NCBI RefSeq assembly: GCF_009760925.1
Contig: NZ_VRLV01000005.1
Span: 496,001-560,000, forward strand
DNA: 64,000 bases
Reading direction: 5' to 3'
Source: Nonomuraea typhae
GTDB taxonomy: Bacteria; Actinomycetota; Actinomycetes; Streptosporangiales; Streptosporangiaceae
Numbering within the stretch: the stretch's first letter is position 1; each line of letters begins with the position of its first letter. This document shows positions 35,725 to 46,062 of the stretch, one piece after another. Made by a program: the position numbers and the translations under genes. The notes under the pieces are model-generated. The model was not told the origin of the DNA. It saw only the letters and a program-made list of their open reading frames with translations, and did no database searches.

Positions 35725-36695
35725 GAGTCGTCGATGGTGACGAGTTTGTTGTCCTTCCAGTCGATGGCCTTGCACTGGGCCTCGACCGGTTGGTAGTCCC
35801 AGGTGCCGTCGAGGAGCATGTTGTTGCGGAAGATCGCGTATCCGCCCGCGACCCAGAGCTGGATGCTGAACGTGCCGCCCATCACCAGGTTGCCGGTCAT
35901 CACCACGTTCTTCGCCTCGGGGTTCTGCGAGCGCGGGATGAAGATCGGCGCGGTGCGGTCGGCGACGCCGCGCTGGTCCACGGTGTTGTGGTCGAAGACC
36001 AGGTTGCTCTTGCCGTAGTAACCCTGGATGCCGTCGGAGTGGTCCTTCGGGTTGGAGCACAGGTCGATGAACGAGTCCTGGACGACGATGTTGGCGCCGG
36101 AGAAGCGGATCCCGTCGCCGTGGTTGCGGATGTGCACGCGGACCGCGGTGAACTCGCCGTCGCCGATCGCGGGCAGGCTGTCGCAGCCCTGCGCGGGGCC
36201 GACCGTGCTGTCGCTGATCGTGAAGCGCTTGAGCCGCCGGTCCTTCTCGTTGAGGATGCGGCCGTCGATGACGCTGTTGGTGATCACCACGTCGTCGGCC
36301 AGCACGACCAGGTCGCCCTTGATGTGCACGCGGTCCAGCCGCCGCCCGGCCACGTCGATGCGGTGCGCCGAGCCGCTGTCGTTGAGCGGCGCCTCGGTGA
36401 GGGCGAGGCCGGGCGGGGCGCCCGTGCAGGCCGGCGTCGGATGGTCGGGGCAGGTGCGCCCGTCGGGCGCCACGACCGGCCGCGGGCCGGAGGAGGCGGG
36501 TTTGCTCGTGGCGTCGGGCGTCGGCGCCGTCGTGACCGGCCCCGACGGGGTGGCGGCGCTCGGCGACGGGGTCGCGGTGACCGTGACGGTGACGGTGGCC
36601 GCCTTCGGGGACGGCGCGGCGCCGCCCGCGGCGGAGCACGCCGCCACCGTCACCAGGGCCGCCAGCACGGGCAGGCCCTTGAACAACCGTCGCAT
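35676..36695 (-). CDS. Secreted lipoprotein with right-handed beta-helix
   Basis: The 339-aa product starts MRRLFKGLPVLAALVTVAAC, a signal peptide with lipobox-like VAAC. A Thr/Pro/Ser-rich linker follows to about residue 75, then beta-helix coils of the type GDLVVLADDVVITNSVIDG, HGDGIRFSGANIVVQDSFID and KNVVMTGNLVMGG. Such folds are typical of polysaccharide lyases and epimerases, but catalytic residues cannot be assigned. ATG 36695 is preferred over GTG 36704 because AAGGAG sits at proper spacing. Surface anchoring next to Wzy suggests a role on the finished glycan. Confidence 0.8.
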   Translation of the reverse strand: MRRLFKGLPVLAALVTVAACSAAGGAAPSPKAATVTVTVTATPSPSAATPSGPVTTAPTPDATSKPASSGPRPVVAPDGRTCPDHPTPACTGAPPGLALTEAPLNDSGSAHRIDVAGRRLDRVHIKGDLVVLADDVVITNSVIDGRILNEKDRRLKRFTISDSTVGPAQGCDSLPAIGDGEFTAVRVHIRNHGDGIRFSGANIVVQDSFIDLCSNPKDHSDGIQGYYGKSNLVFDHNTVDQRGVADRTAPIFIPRSQNPEAKNVVMTGNLVMGGTFSIQLWVAGGYAIFRNNMLLDGTWDYQPVEAQCKAIDWKDNKLVTIDDSYRVTSVTGPLECAGD

Positions 36696-36708
36696 CCCGG
36701 CCACTCCT

Positions 36709-37254
36709 TCAGGTCAGGCGATCCAGCAACTGCGCCCACGATCCCGCACCGAGGTCGCGCGCGCTCACCGCCGTGGCCGGCAGCGGCCAGTCGATCTTGA
36801 GTTCGGGGTCGTCATAGCGCACAGACAGATCCTCGGAGGGGTCGTGCTCGCGGTCAATGCGGTAACAGATGTCGGTCTGCTCGGTCAGCGCCTGGAACCC
36901 GTGGAGGAACCCGGCCGGCACGTAGAGGGTCGTGAACGTCTCGTCGTCGAGCACCACCGCCTGGCTCTGCCCGAACGTCGGCGAACCCGGCCGGATGTCG
37001 ACGAGCACGTCATGGACGGCTCCCCGCGCGCACCTCACCAGTTTGGCCTCCCCGCGCCCGGCACGCCCGTGCATTCCGCGAATCGTGCCCTGCCGCGAGC
37101 GCGACTGGCTGTCCTGGATGAAGGCGGCCGGATCCAGCCCGTACCCGGCGGCCAGCGCCGCGTCGAAGGTCCGGGTGAACAGGCCGCGGTCGTCGTGGTG
37201 CGGCGTCGGTATGAACAGCAGAACCCCGTCGAGGTTCGTGCGCTCTACTCTCAT
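36709..37254 (-). CDS. RmlC-like dTDP-sugar 3,5-epimerase homologue
   Basis: The 181-aa cupin has RQGTIRGMHGRAGRGEAKLV with the conserved His, HDVLVDIRPGSPTFGQSQAV and VPAGFLHGFQALTEQTDICY. It is the second RmlC-type protein in the locus and differs clearly from the one at 22919-23494. It may act on a different 4-keto sugar, possibly the C-methylated branch. It is the first gene of a two-gene minus unit with the beta-helix lipoprotein. Its start lies 26 bases from the divergent glycosyltransferase start. Confidence 0.88.
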   Translation of the reverse strand: MRVERTNLDGVLLFIPTPHHDDRGLFTRTFDAALAAGYGLDPAAFIQDSQSRSRQGTIRGMHGRAGRGEAKLVRCARGAVHDVLVDIRPGSPTFGQSQAVVLDDETFTTLYVPAGFLHGFQALTEQTDICYRIDREHDPSEDLSVRYDDPELKIDWPLPATAVSARDLGAGSWAQLLDRLT

Positions 37255-37280
37255 GGTCGGCCTTTCGAAGGGAACGACAG

Positions 37281-38111
37281 GTGAATCCCATCGCCAGCAT
37301 CGTCATCCCCGCGCACAACGAGGAAGCGGTCATCGGGTCCGGGCTCGACCGGCTGCTCGGCGGGGCGGACCCGGGCGAGTTCGACGTGATCGTGGTCGCC
37401 AACGCCTGCGCCGACGCCACGGCCGCGCGGGCCGCCCGGCCGGGGGTGCGGGTGCTGGTGACGCCGGTGGGCGGCAAGGCGCACGCGCTGCGCCTGGGCG
37501 ATGCGGCCTGCCGTACCTTTCCCCGGGTGTACGCCGACGCGGACGTGGGCCTCGACCCGGCCAGCGTGCGCGCGCTCGTGGCCGCGCTGGCGCGGCCGGG
37601 GGCGCTGGCGTGCGCGCCGCGGCCGGTGTGGGACCTGTCCGGCGCCACGTGGGTGGCGCGGCGGGTGCACCGGGTGCACGACGCGCTCGTGTCGCCGCAG
37701 CGCGCGCTGGCCGGCGTGGGCGTCTACGTGCTGGGCGAGGACGGGCACAAGCGAGTCTTCCCGCTGCCCGACGTGCTCTCCGACGACGGCTGGGTGCAGG
37801 CGAGCTTCGCGCCGGACGAGCGGGTGGTCGTGGCCGAGGCCACGTCGGTGGTACGGCCGGCGCGCACGGTCCGGGCGCACCTGCGCCGCCGGGTGCGGGT
37901 ACGGCTGGGCAACCGGCAACTGGCCGAGCTGGGCCGCCCGGTCAACGCGGTGCCGCTGCGGCTGGGCGACCTGGCCGCGCTGGTGCGCGCCCGCGCGGTG
38001 AGCGTGCTCGACGCCGCCTGCTACCTCGCCGTCTTCCTGGCCGACCGCGTCCTCACCCGCGTACGGCGGGGCCGCCCGGCCGACTGGGGAACCGACGCCA
38101 GCAGCCGATGA
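37281..38111 (+). CDS. Family 2 glycosyltransferase
   Basis: The 276-aa GT-A protein starts MNPIASIVIPAHNEEAVIGS (GTG initiation at 37281), with DVIVVANACADATAARAARP and VYADADVGLDP as the nucleotide- and metal-binding segments. LSDDGWVQASFAPDERVVV is a typical acceptor-side motif. Its start faces the RmlC-like gene with only 26 bases between start codons, so its promoter must overlap the neighbouring gene. Donor sugar unknown. Confidence 0.86.
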   Translation: MNPIASIVIPAHNEEAVIGSGLDRLLGGADPGEFDVIVVANACADATAARAARPGVRVLVTPVGGKAHALRLGDAACRTFPRVYADADVGLDPASVRALVAALARPGALACAPRPVWDLSGATWVARRVHRVHDALVSPQRALAGVGVYVLGEDGHKRVFPLPDVLSDDGWVQASFAPDERVVVAEATSVVRPARTVRAHLRRRVRVRLGNRQLAELGRPVNAVPLRLGDLAALVRARAVSVLDAACYLAVFLADRVLTRVRRGRPADWGTDASSR

Positions 38112-38146
38112 CGTCAAGGGGAGGCCGACGTCAGGTGCACGTGACG

Positions 38147-39326
38147 TCATGACCGGGCGGCGGCCGCCTCGTAGGCGGCCACCAGCGCGGTGCGCGAGTT
38201 CGCCCAGGACAGCGGACCGGACACCCTGGCCTGCCCGATCTCGCCCATTCTGCGCCGCTCATCCGGGTCGTCCAGCAGCAGCCCGATGAGCTTGGCGAAC
38301 TCCGACTCGTCGTTGGGCGGCGCGTACACGGCCGCCTCGCCCGCCGACACCCGAGCCTCGCGCAGGTCGAAGGAGACGATCGGCCGGGACATCGCCATGT
38401 ACTCCATGATCTTGTTCATCGTGGAGACGTCGTTGAGCGGGTTGAGCGGGTCGGGCGCCAGGCAGACGTCCGCCGTGGACAGATAGCGCAGCAGGTCGGC
38501 GTCGGGGATGCGGCCGGTGAACTCCACCATCCCGTCCAGCCTGAGCTTCCCGGACAGCTCGACCATGGCCTCGAAGGTGTCGCCGCCGCCGACGAAGACC
38601 GCGTGCCAGTCGCCGCGCTGCTGCTCGTCGCGGAGCTTGGCCAGGGCGCGCAGCGCGTAGTCGACGCCGTCCTGGGGTCCCATGACGCCGAGGTAGCACA
38701 GCAGGTGCGGCTTGCCCTTCTTGAGCGCGGGCTCGGCGGGCACCTGGTGGAAGCGCTCGACGACGGGTGCGCTGCGCACTACGAAGACGTCCTCGGGGCG
38801 CTTGCGGCCGCGGGTGAGCGCGACCTGCCGGTAGGACTCGTTGGTGGCGATGACCACGTCGGCGACCCGGTAGGTGGCCTTCTCCAGCAGGCACACGACC
38901 TTGTAGAGCAGGTCGCGGCCGCGGCTGAAGCGGGATTCGTACAGCTCGGGGATGAGGTCGTGCTGGTCGAAGACGTAGCGGCTGCGCCAGCGTAGCTTGG
39001 CCAGGAGGGCGACGAGAAAGAAGAAGTCGGGCGGGTTGCAGCCGTGCACCACGTGGACCGGGCCGACCCGTCTGGCCAGGCGGAAGGTGTGCCAGAGGGC
39101 GGTGCCGTACTCCTTGAGGTAGCCCTGAGGGCCGCCGGTGGCCGCGGTCAGGGGGTAGCGGTGGATGGTGATGCCGTCGATCACCGTGTACGGCTCGGTG
39201 TCCTGCTTGGTGCCCTGCGGGCAGATGACGTGCACCTCCCAGCCCGCGTCGCGCAGCGTCGTGCTCTCCTGCCAGACGCGCCGGTCCATCGGCACGGACA
39301 GGTTCTCGACCAGAATCAGCGCTCTT

Positions 39327-39337
<11 letters not shown>
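38147..39337 (-). CDS. Family 4 glycosyltransferase
   Basis: The 396-aa GT-B protein has RALILVENLSVPMDRRVWQE at the N-terminus, acceptor-side HGCNPPDFFFLVALLAKLR, and the donor-binding GVMGPQDGVDYALRALAKL and EYMAMSRPIVSFDL segments. TTG 39337 is inferred as the start because homology begins immediately and no closer ATG or GTG precedes it. This start overlaps the dehydrogenase stop by 11 bases, suggesting re-initiation. It is probably cotranscribed with the AlgD-like gene. Confidence 0.88.
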
Positions 39338-40640
<1,303 letters not shown>

Positions 40641-40736
40641 CTGCCCTCCAGATAAGCAGGGCAGCGCAACCCCCCGCCCACGTCTCGATATCGACGGCAT
40701 CACTTGGAACGTTACGAGAGATCGTGATAATTACGG

Positions 40737-41789
40737 GTGGTGAGCGAGCTCGTGGAAACTCGCAAGAGGCTGGATTCGCTGACCGGGTTACGGTGGATAG
40801 CCGCCTTCGCGGTCTTCGGTTTCCATATTCATGCCGCCGGGCTGACCACTGACCCGGCCCTCAAGGCGGTGCTGTCCGCCCTCTTCTCGGCGGGCGCCGC
40901 CGGGGTCCCCTTCTTCTTCGTCCTGTCCGGGATGGTGCTGACCTGGTCGGCCCGGCCCGGCACCACCGCGGGCGTCTTCTGGCGGCGGCGTGCCGCCCGC
41001 GTCCTGCCCAACCACGTCCTCACCTGGCTGGCCGTCCTGGCGTTGCTGGCCGTCTCGGGGGCGGCCGTCTCCATCGGGCCCTCGCTGAGCGGGCTGGTGC
41101 TGCTGCAGAGCTGGGTGCCGGCACCGGAGTATTACTTCGCCGGCAACACCCCGGCCTGGTCGCTTTCGGGGGAACTCGCCTTCTACGCCGCCTTCCCGCT
41201 GCTGCTGCCCCTGCTGCGGCGCATCCCCGGGCATCGGCTCGGCTGGGCGGCGCTGGGGCTGCTGGCGGGGATCTGGGCGGTGCCGCTGGTGTCGATGCTG
41301 CTGCCGGACGACCTGGCCTACTGGTTTGTCTGGATATTTCCGGTCACGCGGGCGCTGGAGTTCGCGCTGGGCATCGTCGTGGCCCTGCTGGTCGCCGCCG
41401 GGCGCTGGCGTGGGCCCGGGCTCACCACGGCGGCGGTGATCGCGCTGGCCGCCTACGCGACCGTGCCGTTCGTCTGGGAGCGCTGGGGATGGGTGGCCTG
41501 GACGGCCGGGCCGTTCGCGCTGCTGATCGGCGCCGCGGCGGCCAGCGACGCCTTCGGCACGCGGGCCTCCTTCCTGGCCTCGCGGCCCATGGTGTGGCTC
41601 GGGGAGATCTCCTTCGCCTTCTACCTGGTCCATCAGCCGGTCATCCGGGTGCTGCAACGGCTGGTCGGCACGGATCGGCCGGTGCCGGTCGTGCTGGTCG
41701 CCGTCGCGGTCATGCTGGCGGTCGCGATGCTCGCCGCGTGGCTGCTCTACCGCTTCGTCGAACGGCCCCTGGAACGCAAGCTACGTTAG
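40737..41789 (+). CDS. Membrane O-acyltransferase (acyltransferase 3 family)
   Basis: The 350-aa integral membrane protein opens with RLDSLTGLRWIAAFAVFGFH, the acyltransferase-3 signature with the proposed catalytic His. It has about ten helices and ends with a WLLYRFVERPLERKLR motif. The family transfers acetyl or other acyl groups to extracellular glycans. Start GTG 40737 or GTG 40740. Divergent from the AlgD-like gene; its 3' end overlaps the next minus-strand gene by 9 bases. Confidence 0.9.
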   Translation: MVSELVETRKRLDSLTGLRWIAAFAVFGFHIHAAGLTTDPALKAVLSALFSAGAAGVPFFFVLSGMVLTWSARPGTTAGVFWRRRAARVLPNHVLTWLAVLALLAVSGAAVSIGPSLSGLVLLQSWVPAPEYYFAGNTPAWSLSGELAFYAAFPLLLPLLRRIPGHRLGWAALGLLAGIWAVPLVSMLLPDDLAYWFVWIFPVTRALEFALGIVVALLVAAGRWRGPGLTTAAVIALAAYATVPFVWERWGWVAWTAGPFALLIGAAAASDAFGTRASFLASRPMVWLGEISFAFYLVHQPVIRVLQRLVGTDRPVPVVLVAVAVMLAVAMLAAWLLYRFVERPLERKLR

Positions 41790-42788
41790 GCGCCGCTTCA
41801 CCCTGCTCAGCGTGGGCCTGGCCCGCTCCAGCGCGGCGCGGGCGGCCCGCCGTACCGGATTGCGGGTCACCAGGCCCTGGCCGACCGTGGTCTCGCCGGT
41901 CTTGGCCCGGCGTTTGTACTCGTCGTCGCCCCGGCCCAGGTCGATGCGCTCGATGCCCAGGGACGGCGCGGCCAGCACCAGCTCGCGCAGCAGGATCCAG
42001 CCCGGCGCCAGCTTGGCGTGCGCCGGGTCGTAGACCGGGAACCACCAGTGCAGCACCCCGCCCGCGCGCATCCCGAAGTGCGCGGCCAGCAGGTGCGGCC
42101 CCGCGTGCAGCGTCGACAGGATGCCCGCGAAGTCCGGCTCGCGGGTGTGCAGCAGCAGCTTGAGCAGGTCGGTGCGGTCGGGCTCGGCGAAGTAGTCCCG
42201 CGCGCCCGTCGCCGCGTACTGGGCCCGCTTGAGCTCGATCACCCGCGCCAGCGCGCCCTCGTCGAGCGAGTCGGCGGCGAAGCGCACCTCGCCCAGCTCC
42301 CGCCCGGCCTTGCCGGCCCGCCTGCGCGCCTGGCCCATGTTCTCCTTGCCCGCCTTCGAGGCGCGCGCGAGGTAGCCGTCCATCCCGCCGCGCACGTCGA
42401 GGTACGGCGAGGCCCGCCGGGTGACCGTCCACCGGTCGAACCCGGGCATCCCGTCCACCAGGTGATCGAAGGCGAACCCGGTGACCCCCTTGCCCAGCAG
42501 CCTGACCGGGTCGAACGCGGCCCCGGGCGCCAGCAGCGGCCCCTGGAAGTCCGCGCCCGGCCAGCCCACGGGTCGCAGCGTCGAGCCGATCAGATGACCG
42601 GCCATGAGCACGTCGTCGGCCACCGCCACCCGCACGGGATGGCCGCTGGCGTGCACGGCCGCGGCGAAGCCCGGATGGAAGTAGGGGCTGTCCAGCGCGG
42701 GATTGCCCGCCCGCAGCTCGCGCCAGCGCTCGAGCTCGGCCGCCGGCAGCTCGTGAAACGGCAGCACGTGCAGCGGCGGAACCCTCAT
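41781..42788 (-). CDS. CelD/BcsL-type (FemAB-like) GNAT acyltransferase
   Basis: The 335-aa protein has the split-GNAT pattern of the cellulose-biosynthesis acetyltransferase family. Seen are SPYFHPGFAAAVHASGHPVR, YLARASKAGKENMGQARRR, LLAAHFGMRAGGVLHWWFPV and IERIDLGRGDDEYKRRAKTG. Members are found in polysaccharide loci and probably acylate sugars or linked amino acids. ATG 42788 overlaps the stop of the upstream glycosyltransferase by 4 bases; a longer frame from 42839 lies inside that gene. Confidence 0.83.
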   Translation of the reverse strand: MRVPPLHVLPFHELPAAELERWRELRAGNPALDSPYFHPGFAAAVHASGHPVRVAVADDVLMAGHLIGSTLRPVGWPGADFQGPLLAPGAAFDPVRLLGKGVTGFAFDHLVDGMPGFDRWTVTRRASPYLDVRGGMDGYLARASKAGKENMGQARRRAGKAGRELGEVRFAADSLDEGALARVIELKRAQYAATGARDYFAEPDRTDLLKLLLHTREPDFAGILSTLHAGPHLLAAHFGMRAGGVLHWWFPVYDPAHAKLAPGWILLRELVLAAPSLGIERIDLGRGDDEYKRRAKTGETTVGQGLVTRNPVRRAARAALERARPTLSRVKRRLT

Positions 42789-43678
42789 CGCGGCAGGCTC
42801 TTCCACCGCAGCGAGGGCCGCAGCAGCCAGGCCACGCACTTGCGCGAGGTCTTGCGCCCGGTCGCCGCCCGCGCCAGCTCACCCAGCAGCACGACCAGGA
42901 AGTACAGCCCCCCGGCCAGCGCCCCGCGCCGGCGCCGGAACAGCCGCACCTTGTTGATCATCAGCAGCGCCGCCAGCGACGGGTTGACCGCGGAGTCGCC
43001 GCCGATGTGCTCGATCACCGACGCCGGCTCGTACCAGGTGGCCCAGCCGTGGTCGCGGGCCCGCAGGCAGTACTCGGTCTCCTCGCTGTAGAGCAGGAAC
43101 GACTCCTCCCACGGCCCGAGCTCGGCCAGCATCCGGGCCGACATGCACATCGCCGCGCCCGTCGCCCAGGCGACCTCACGCGCCTGCACGTACTCGCTCG
43201 GGTGCGTCACCAGCTCGCCGAGCTTGCCGATCCGCCCCGCCCTGAGCCCGCCGATGGCCGCCTCCACCACCGCCCGGCCCAGCGACGGCATCCGCCGCAA
43301 CGACGGCTGCAGCGAGCCGTCCGGGTTCACCATGTACGGCACGGCGATCCCCCGCCAGGCGGCCTCGGCCAGCGGCAGGATCGAGCCGGGCCGCAGCCGG
43401 CAGTCGGGGTTGATGACGTAGACGCAGTCCAGTTCGTCCAGGTCGAGCGCGGCCACGGCGGCGTTGATCCCCGCCGCGTACCCGGCGTTCGAGCCGACCT
43501 CCACGACCCGGGCGCCGCCGTCCCTGGCGATGGCCACGCTGTCGTCCTTGGAGGCGTTGTCGGCCACCACGACGTCGATGAGCTTGACGCCCTCCGAGCC
43601 CGCCACGATCGAGGCCAGGCAGCCGCCGACGACGTCCGCGCTGTTGTAGGTGACGATCACCACCGCGACCCGCTTCAT
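42785..43678 (-). CDS. Family 2 glycosyltransferase (rhamnosyltransferase-like)
   Basis: The 297-aa protein starts MKRVAVVIVTYNSADVVGGC, with VVADNASKDDS, CVYVINPDCRLRPGS as the metal-binding segment and GAAMCMSARMLAELGPWEES. This pattern is common in rhamnosyltransferases (WbbL-like), consistent with the dTDP-rhamnose genes of the locus, but the donor is not proven. Its start sits directly against the deacetylase stop (shared base 43678). Part of a minus-strand run of genes from 45898 to 41781. Confidence 0.88.
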   Translation of the reverse strand: MKRVAVVIVTYNSADVVGGCLASIVAGSEGVKLIDVVVADNASKDDSVAIARDGGARVVEVGSNAGYAAGINAAVAALDLDELDCVYVINPDCRLRPGSILPLAEAAWRGIAVPYMVNPDGSLQPSLRRMPSLGRAVVEAAIGGLRAGRIGKLGELVTHPSEYVQAREVAWATGAAMCMSARMLAELGPWEESFLLYSEETEYCLRARDHGWATWYEPASVIEHIGGDSAVNPSLAALLMINKVRLFRRRRGALAGGLYFLVVLLGELARAATGRKTSRKCVAWLLRPSLRWKSLPR

Positions 43679-44331
43679 CAGCGCATCCTCTTGTAGAGCC
43701 GGGCGCCCAGATCCCGCACGGACACGTGCCCGAGCAGCGTCCGCTCGATCCAGGCGGCGTCCAGGTCGTGCTTGAGGCTGGTGCGCGCCTGCAGCCAGTC
43801 GCCCGGCCGGGCCCGGCCGCCGTCGCTGGTGTAGGCGCGGGTGACGCCGGCGGTCCTGAGCCGGGCCAGCACCCGCCGGTCGTAGGAGCCGAACGGGATC
43901 GCCACCCTGGTGACCCGGCGTCCCGACACCTTGGTCAGGACCTGGTGCGCCTCGGTCAGCTCCTGCTCGGCCTCGCGGGGGGAGATGCCCCGCCAGTCGC
44001 GGTGCGCCCAGCCGTGCGAGCCGACCCGCATGCCGGAGGCGACGAGCGTGCGCACGCCGTCCTCGTCCAGCCTGCCCGGCTTGCCGAGTTCCCCGGCCAG
44101 CACGAAGAACTCCGCGTCCAGCCCGCGCTCCAGCAGCCGGGGCAGCGCGATCTCCACGTCGGAGGCGTTGCCGTCGTCGAAGGTGATCCGCACCTCGGGC
44201 CGGTTCACCACCGCGTCCATCACCTGCTCGAAACGTTCCACGCTCACCCAGGTCAGGTCCTCGCCCGGGTCGAGCGTCCGGCAGGTCGGGCCGATGCCGT
44301 GCACGGTTAAGTTGATGACCGAATCCCCCAC
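43678..44331 (-). CDS. Polysaccharide deacetylase (CE4/NodB fold)
   Basis: The 217-aa protein has VRITFDDGNASDVEIALPRL with the catalytic Asp and metal-binding Asp, GSHGWAHRDWRGISP with two His ligands, and RVAIPFGSYDRRVLARLRTA. No signal peptide is seen, so it may act inside the cell on lipid-linked units. GTG 44331 follows AGGGAGG and is preferred; the open frame further upstream runs through the Gfo/Idh gene and is a shadow. Confidence 0.87.
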   Translation of the reverse strand: MGDSVINLTVHGIGPTCRTLDPGEDLTWVSVERFEQVMDAVVNRPEVRITFDDGNASDVEIALPRLLERGLDAEFFVLAGELGKPGRLDEDGVRTLVASGMRVGSHGWAHRDWRGISPREAEQELTEAHQVLTKVSGRRVTRVAIPFGSYDRRVLARLRTAGVTRAYTSDGGRARPGDWLQARTSLKHDLDAAWIERTLLGHVSVRDLGARLYKRMR

Positions 44332-44378
44332 AAACCCTCCCTGGTCAGCTTTAGGTAATCGGCCGGTCCGTGCTCCCG

Positions 44379-45233
44379 TTACACGGTCTTGACCGCGGCC
44401 AGGAGCCGTTGGAGGTGCAGGCCGCGGTGCACGTCGATGGCGTGGGGCCGCCACTCCCGCACGGCCTCGGCGAACTCCGCGCGCAGCGTGGCCCTGGTCG
44501 GCTCGTGGTCCCCGGCCAGGTCGGCCAGGTCCAGCCGGAGCTCGCCGTGCGGGCCGTACAGCTCGTAGATCGTGCGCTTGCCCGTCCCGGGTATCCGCCC
44601 GGACAGCGTGAGCTGGCTGATCGCGCCGCCCTCGTGCAGGCAGGTCACCGCCAGCAGCCCGTCGCCGGCCGACCTGACCTCCTTGATCGTGCCGAGGGCG
44701 GCGTCGAGGAGGTCGAGCCCATGGGGCCCGGTGTTGTAGAGGACCCCTGCCCGTTCCCGCCAGGGGCTGTGGGCGAACGTGCCGTCGCGGAACTCGTTGG
44801 TCAGCTGGCACGCCCGCCCGCCGTACAGGCTGGTCCTTCCGCACTCGCGGAGGAACGCCCGCACGCCGGGCCGGAAGCGGCTGGTCAGCGTGAGCATGCT
44901 CGGCACGCCCGCGCGCTCGATCTCCGCGGCCAGGTTCTCCGCCGACGACACGTCCAGCGCGAGCGGTTTCTCCAGCAGTACGGCCCGGCCCGCCCGCGCC
45001 GCCTCGACGGCCAGCACAGCCTGAACGTCCGGCGGCACGGCGAAGACCACCGCGTCGCAACGTTCCAAAAGCCGCTCGAACGAGGCGAACACCGGCGCGC
45101 CCACGCGCGCGGCGTGCCCCGGGTCGGGCGACCAGACGCCCGCCAGCCGCGTCTCCGGGCCGGCCGCGAAGACCGGCGCGTGGAATGCCCGCGCCCACGG
45201 GCCGGAACCGACCAGGCCGACCGATACCGTCAC
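44379..45233 (-). CDS. Gfo/Idh/MocA-family oxidoreductase
   Basis: The 284-aa protein has the N-terminal Rossmann motif VGLVGSGPWARAFHAPVF, the conserved LLEKPLALD lysine-containing segment and RERAGVLYNTGPHGLDLLDA, where family members carry the catalytic His. These enzymes oxidise or reduce sugars and inositols with NAD(P). Sugar 3-dehydrogenases in this family supply keto sugars for aminosugar synthesis. GTG 45233 overlaps the methyltransferase stop by 4 bases. Confidence 0.88.
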   Translation of the reverse strand: MTVSVGLVGSGPWARAFHAPVFAAGPETRLAGVWSPDPGHAARVGAPVFASFERLLERCDAVVFAVPPDVQAVLAVEAARAGRAVLLEKPLALDVSSAENLAAEIERAGVPSMLTLTSRFRPGVRAFLRECGRTSLYGGRACQLTNEFRDGTFAHSPWRERAGVLYNTGPHGLDLLDAALGTIKEVRSAGDGLLAVTCLHEGGAISQLTLSGRIPGTGKRTIYELYGPHGELRLDLADLAGDHEPTRATLRAEFAEAVREWRPHAIDVHRGLHLQRLLAAVKTV

Positions 45234-45898
45234 GCCCTGATCGCGATCAGCGACTTGGTCAGGCCCGCGACCCGCTCCGCCCGCATCCGTGCGCCCGGGA
45301 ACAGCAACGCCATTTCCGCCCGCCCGATCAGCTCGATCTCCAGCGCGTCCTGCAGCGCGGTCGGCCGGTCGCGGGCCTTGGTGTGCACCAGCGGCCAGAA
45401 CCGGTTGATCCGCGCCCGCGTGGTCACGGGGAGGAACTGGTAGAAGGGGAAGAGCACATGCGGCTCGACCGGGAAGTACCTGTAGGGCGTCTGCACCCAG
45501 AACCTCCCGGCCAGCGAGTGCACGGAGTCCGCGAACGCCTGCCGCCGGGCGTACCCGCCCACGTGCTCGATGACCGCGTTGGAGAAGACCAGGTCGTACC
45601 CGCTGCCCAGGATGCGTTTGGGCAGGTCACAGGCGTCGCCCACCTCGGTCCTGAGCCAGTCGGGCAGTTCCTGGTCGTCGTGGGCCAGGTTGATGACGTG
45701 CACGCTGGCCGGCTTGATCGGGGCACGCATCCACGCTGTGGCGGTGCCGCCGAGGTCGATGACGTTCATCTGGCTGAGGTGGGGAAAGCTCTCCGCCACC
45801 CAACGCCAGCGGCGCGCTCGCGCCTTCGCCGCGACGGAATTGGGTCCGTCGACGAATAAATTCCGCAAGGGGGATCCCACCGCGTCATCTTCGCCCAA
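45230..45898 (-). CDS. Class I SAM-dependent methyltransferase
   Basis: The product has VIDLGGTATAWMRAPIKPAS as the SAM-binding motif I, VGDACDLPKRILGSGYDLVF and SNAVIEHVGGYARRQAFAD, all typical of class I methyltransferases. Target unknown; sugar O-methylation of the glycan is plausible from context. The open frame begins at TTG 45898; GTG 45880 is an alternative start and neither has a strong ribosome-binding site. First gene of the minus-strand run ending at 41781. Confidence 0.82.
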   Translation of the reverse strand: MGEDDAVGSPLRNLFVDGPNSVAAKARARRWRWVAESFPHLSQMNVIDLGGTATAWMRAPIKPASVHVINLAHDDQELPDWLRTEVGDACDLPKRILGSGYDLVFSNAVIEHVGGYARRQAFADSVHSLAGRFWVQTPYRYFPVEPHVLFPFYQFLPVTTRARINRFWPLVHTKARDRPTALQDALEIELIGRAEMALLFPGARMRAERVAGLTKSLIAIRA

Positions 45899-46062
45899 GG
45901 ACCGTTCCCGCGCCAGCCTTGTTACCCAGGTAGACCGGCTCTGGACACCTTCGCCCGCCCATTCCCCGACAAATGGGGCCTTCGGGGGGAGCGCGATCTT
46001 ACCGGTGGACCCCCTTCAGCACCCGTGGCCGCCGAGGACGTCCTGGCTCATGGCGCGCATGG

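Noticed and set aside
34062..36800. Very long plus-strand open frame (912 codons)
   Set aside because: It runs out of frame through the Wzz-like, Wzy and beta-helix genes with Arg/Pro/Ala/Gly-rich low-complexity translation; a shadow frame in GC-rich DNA.
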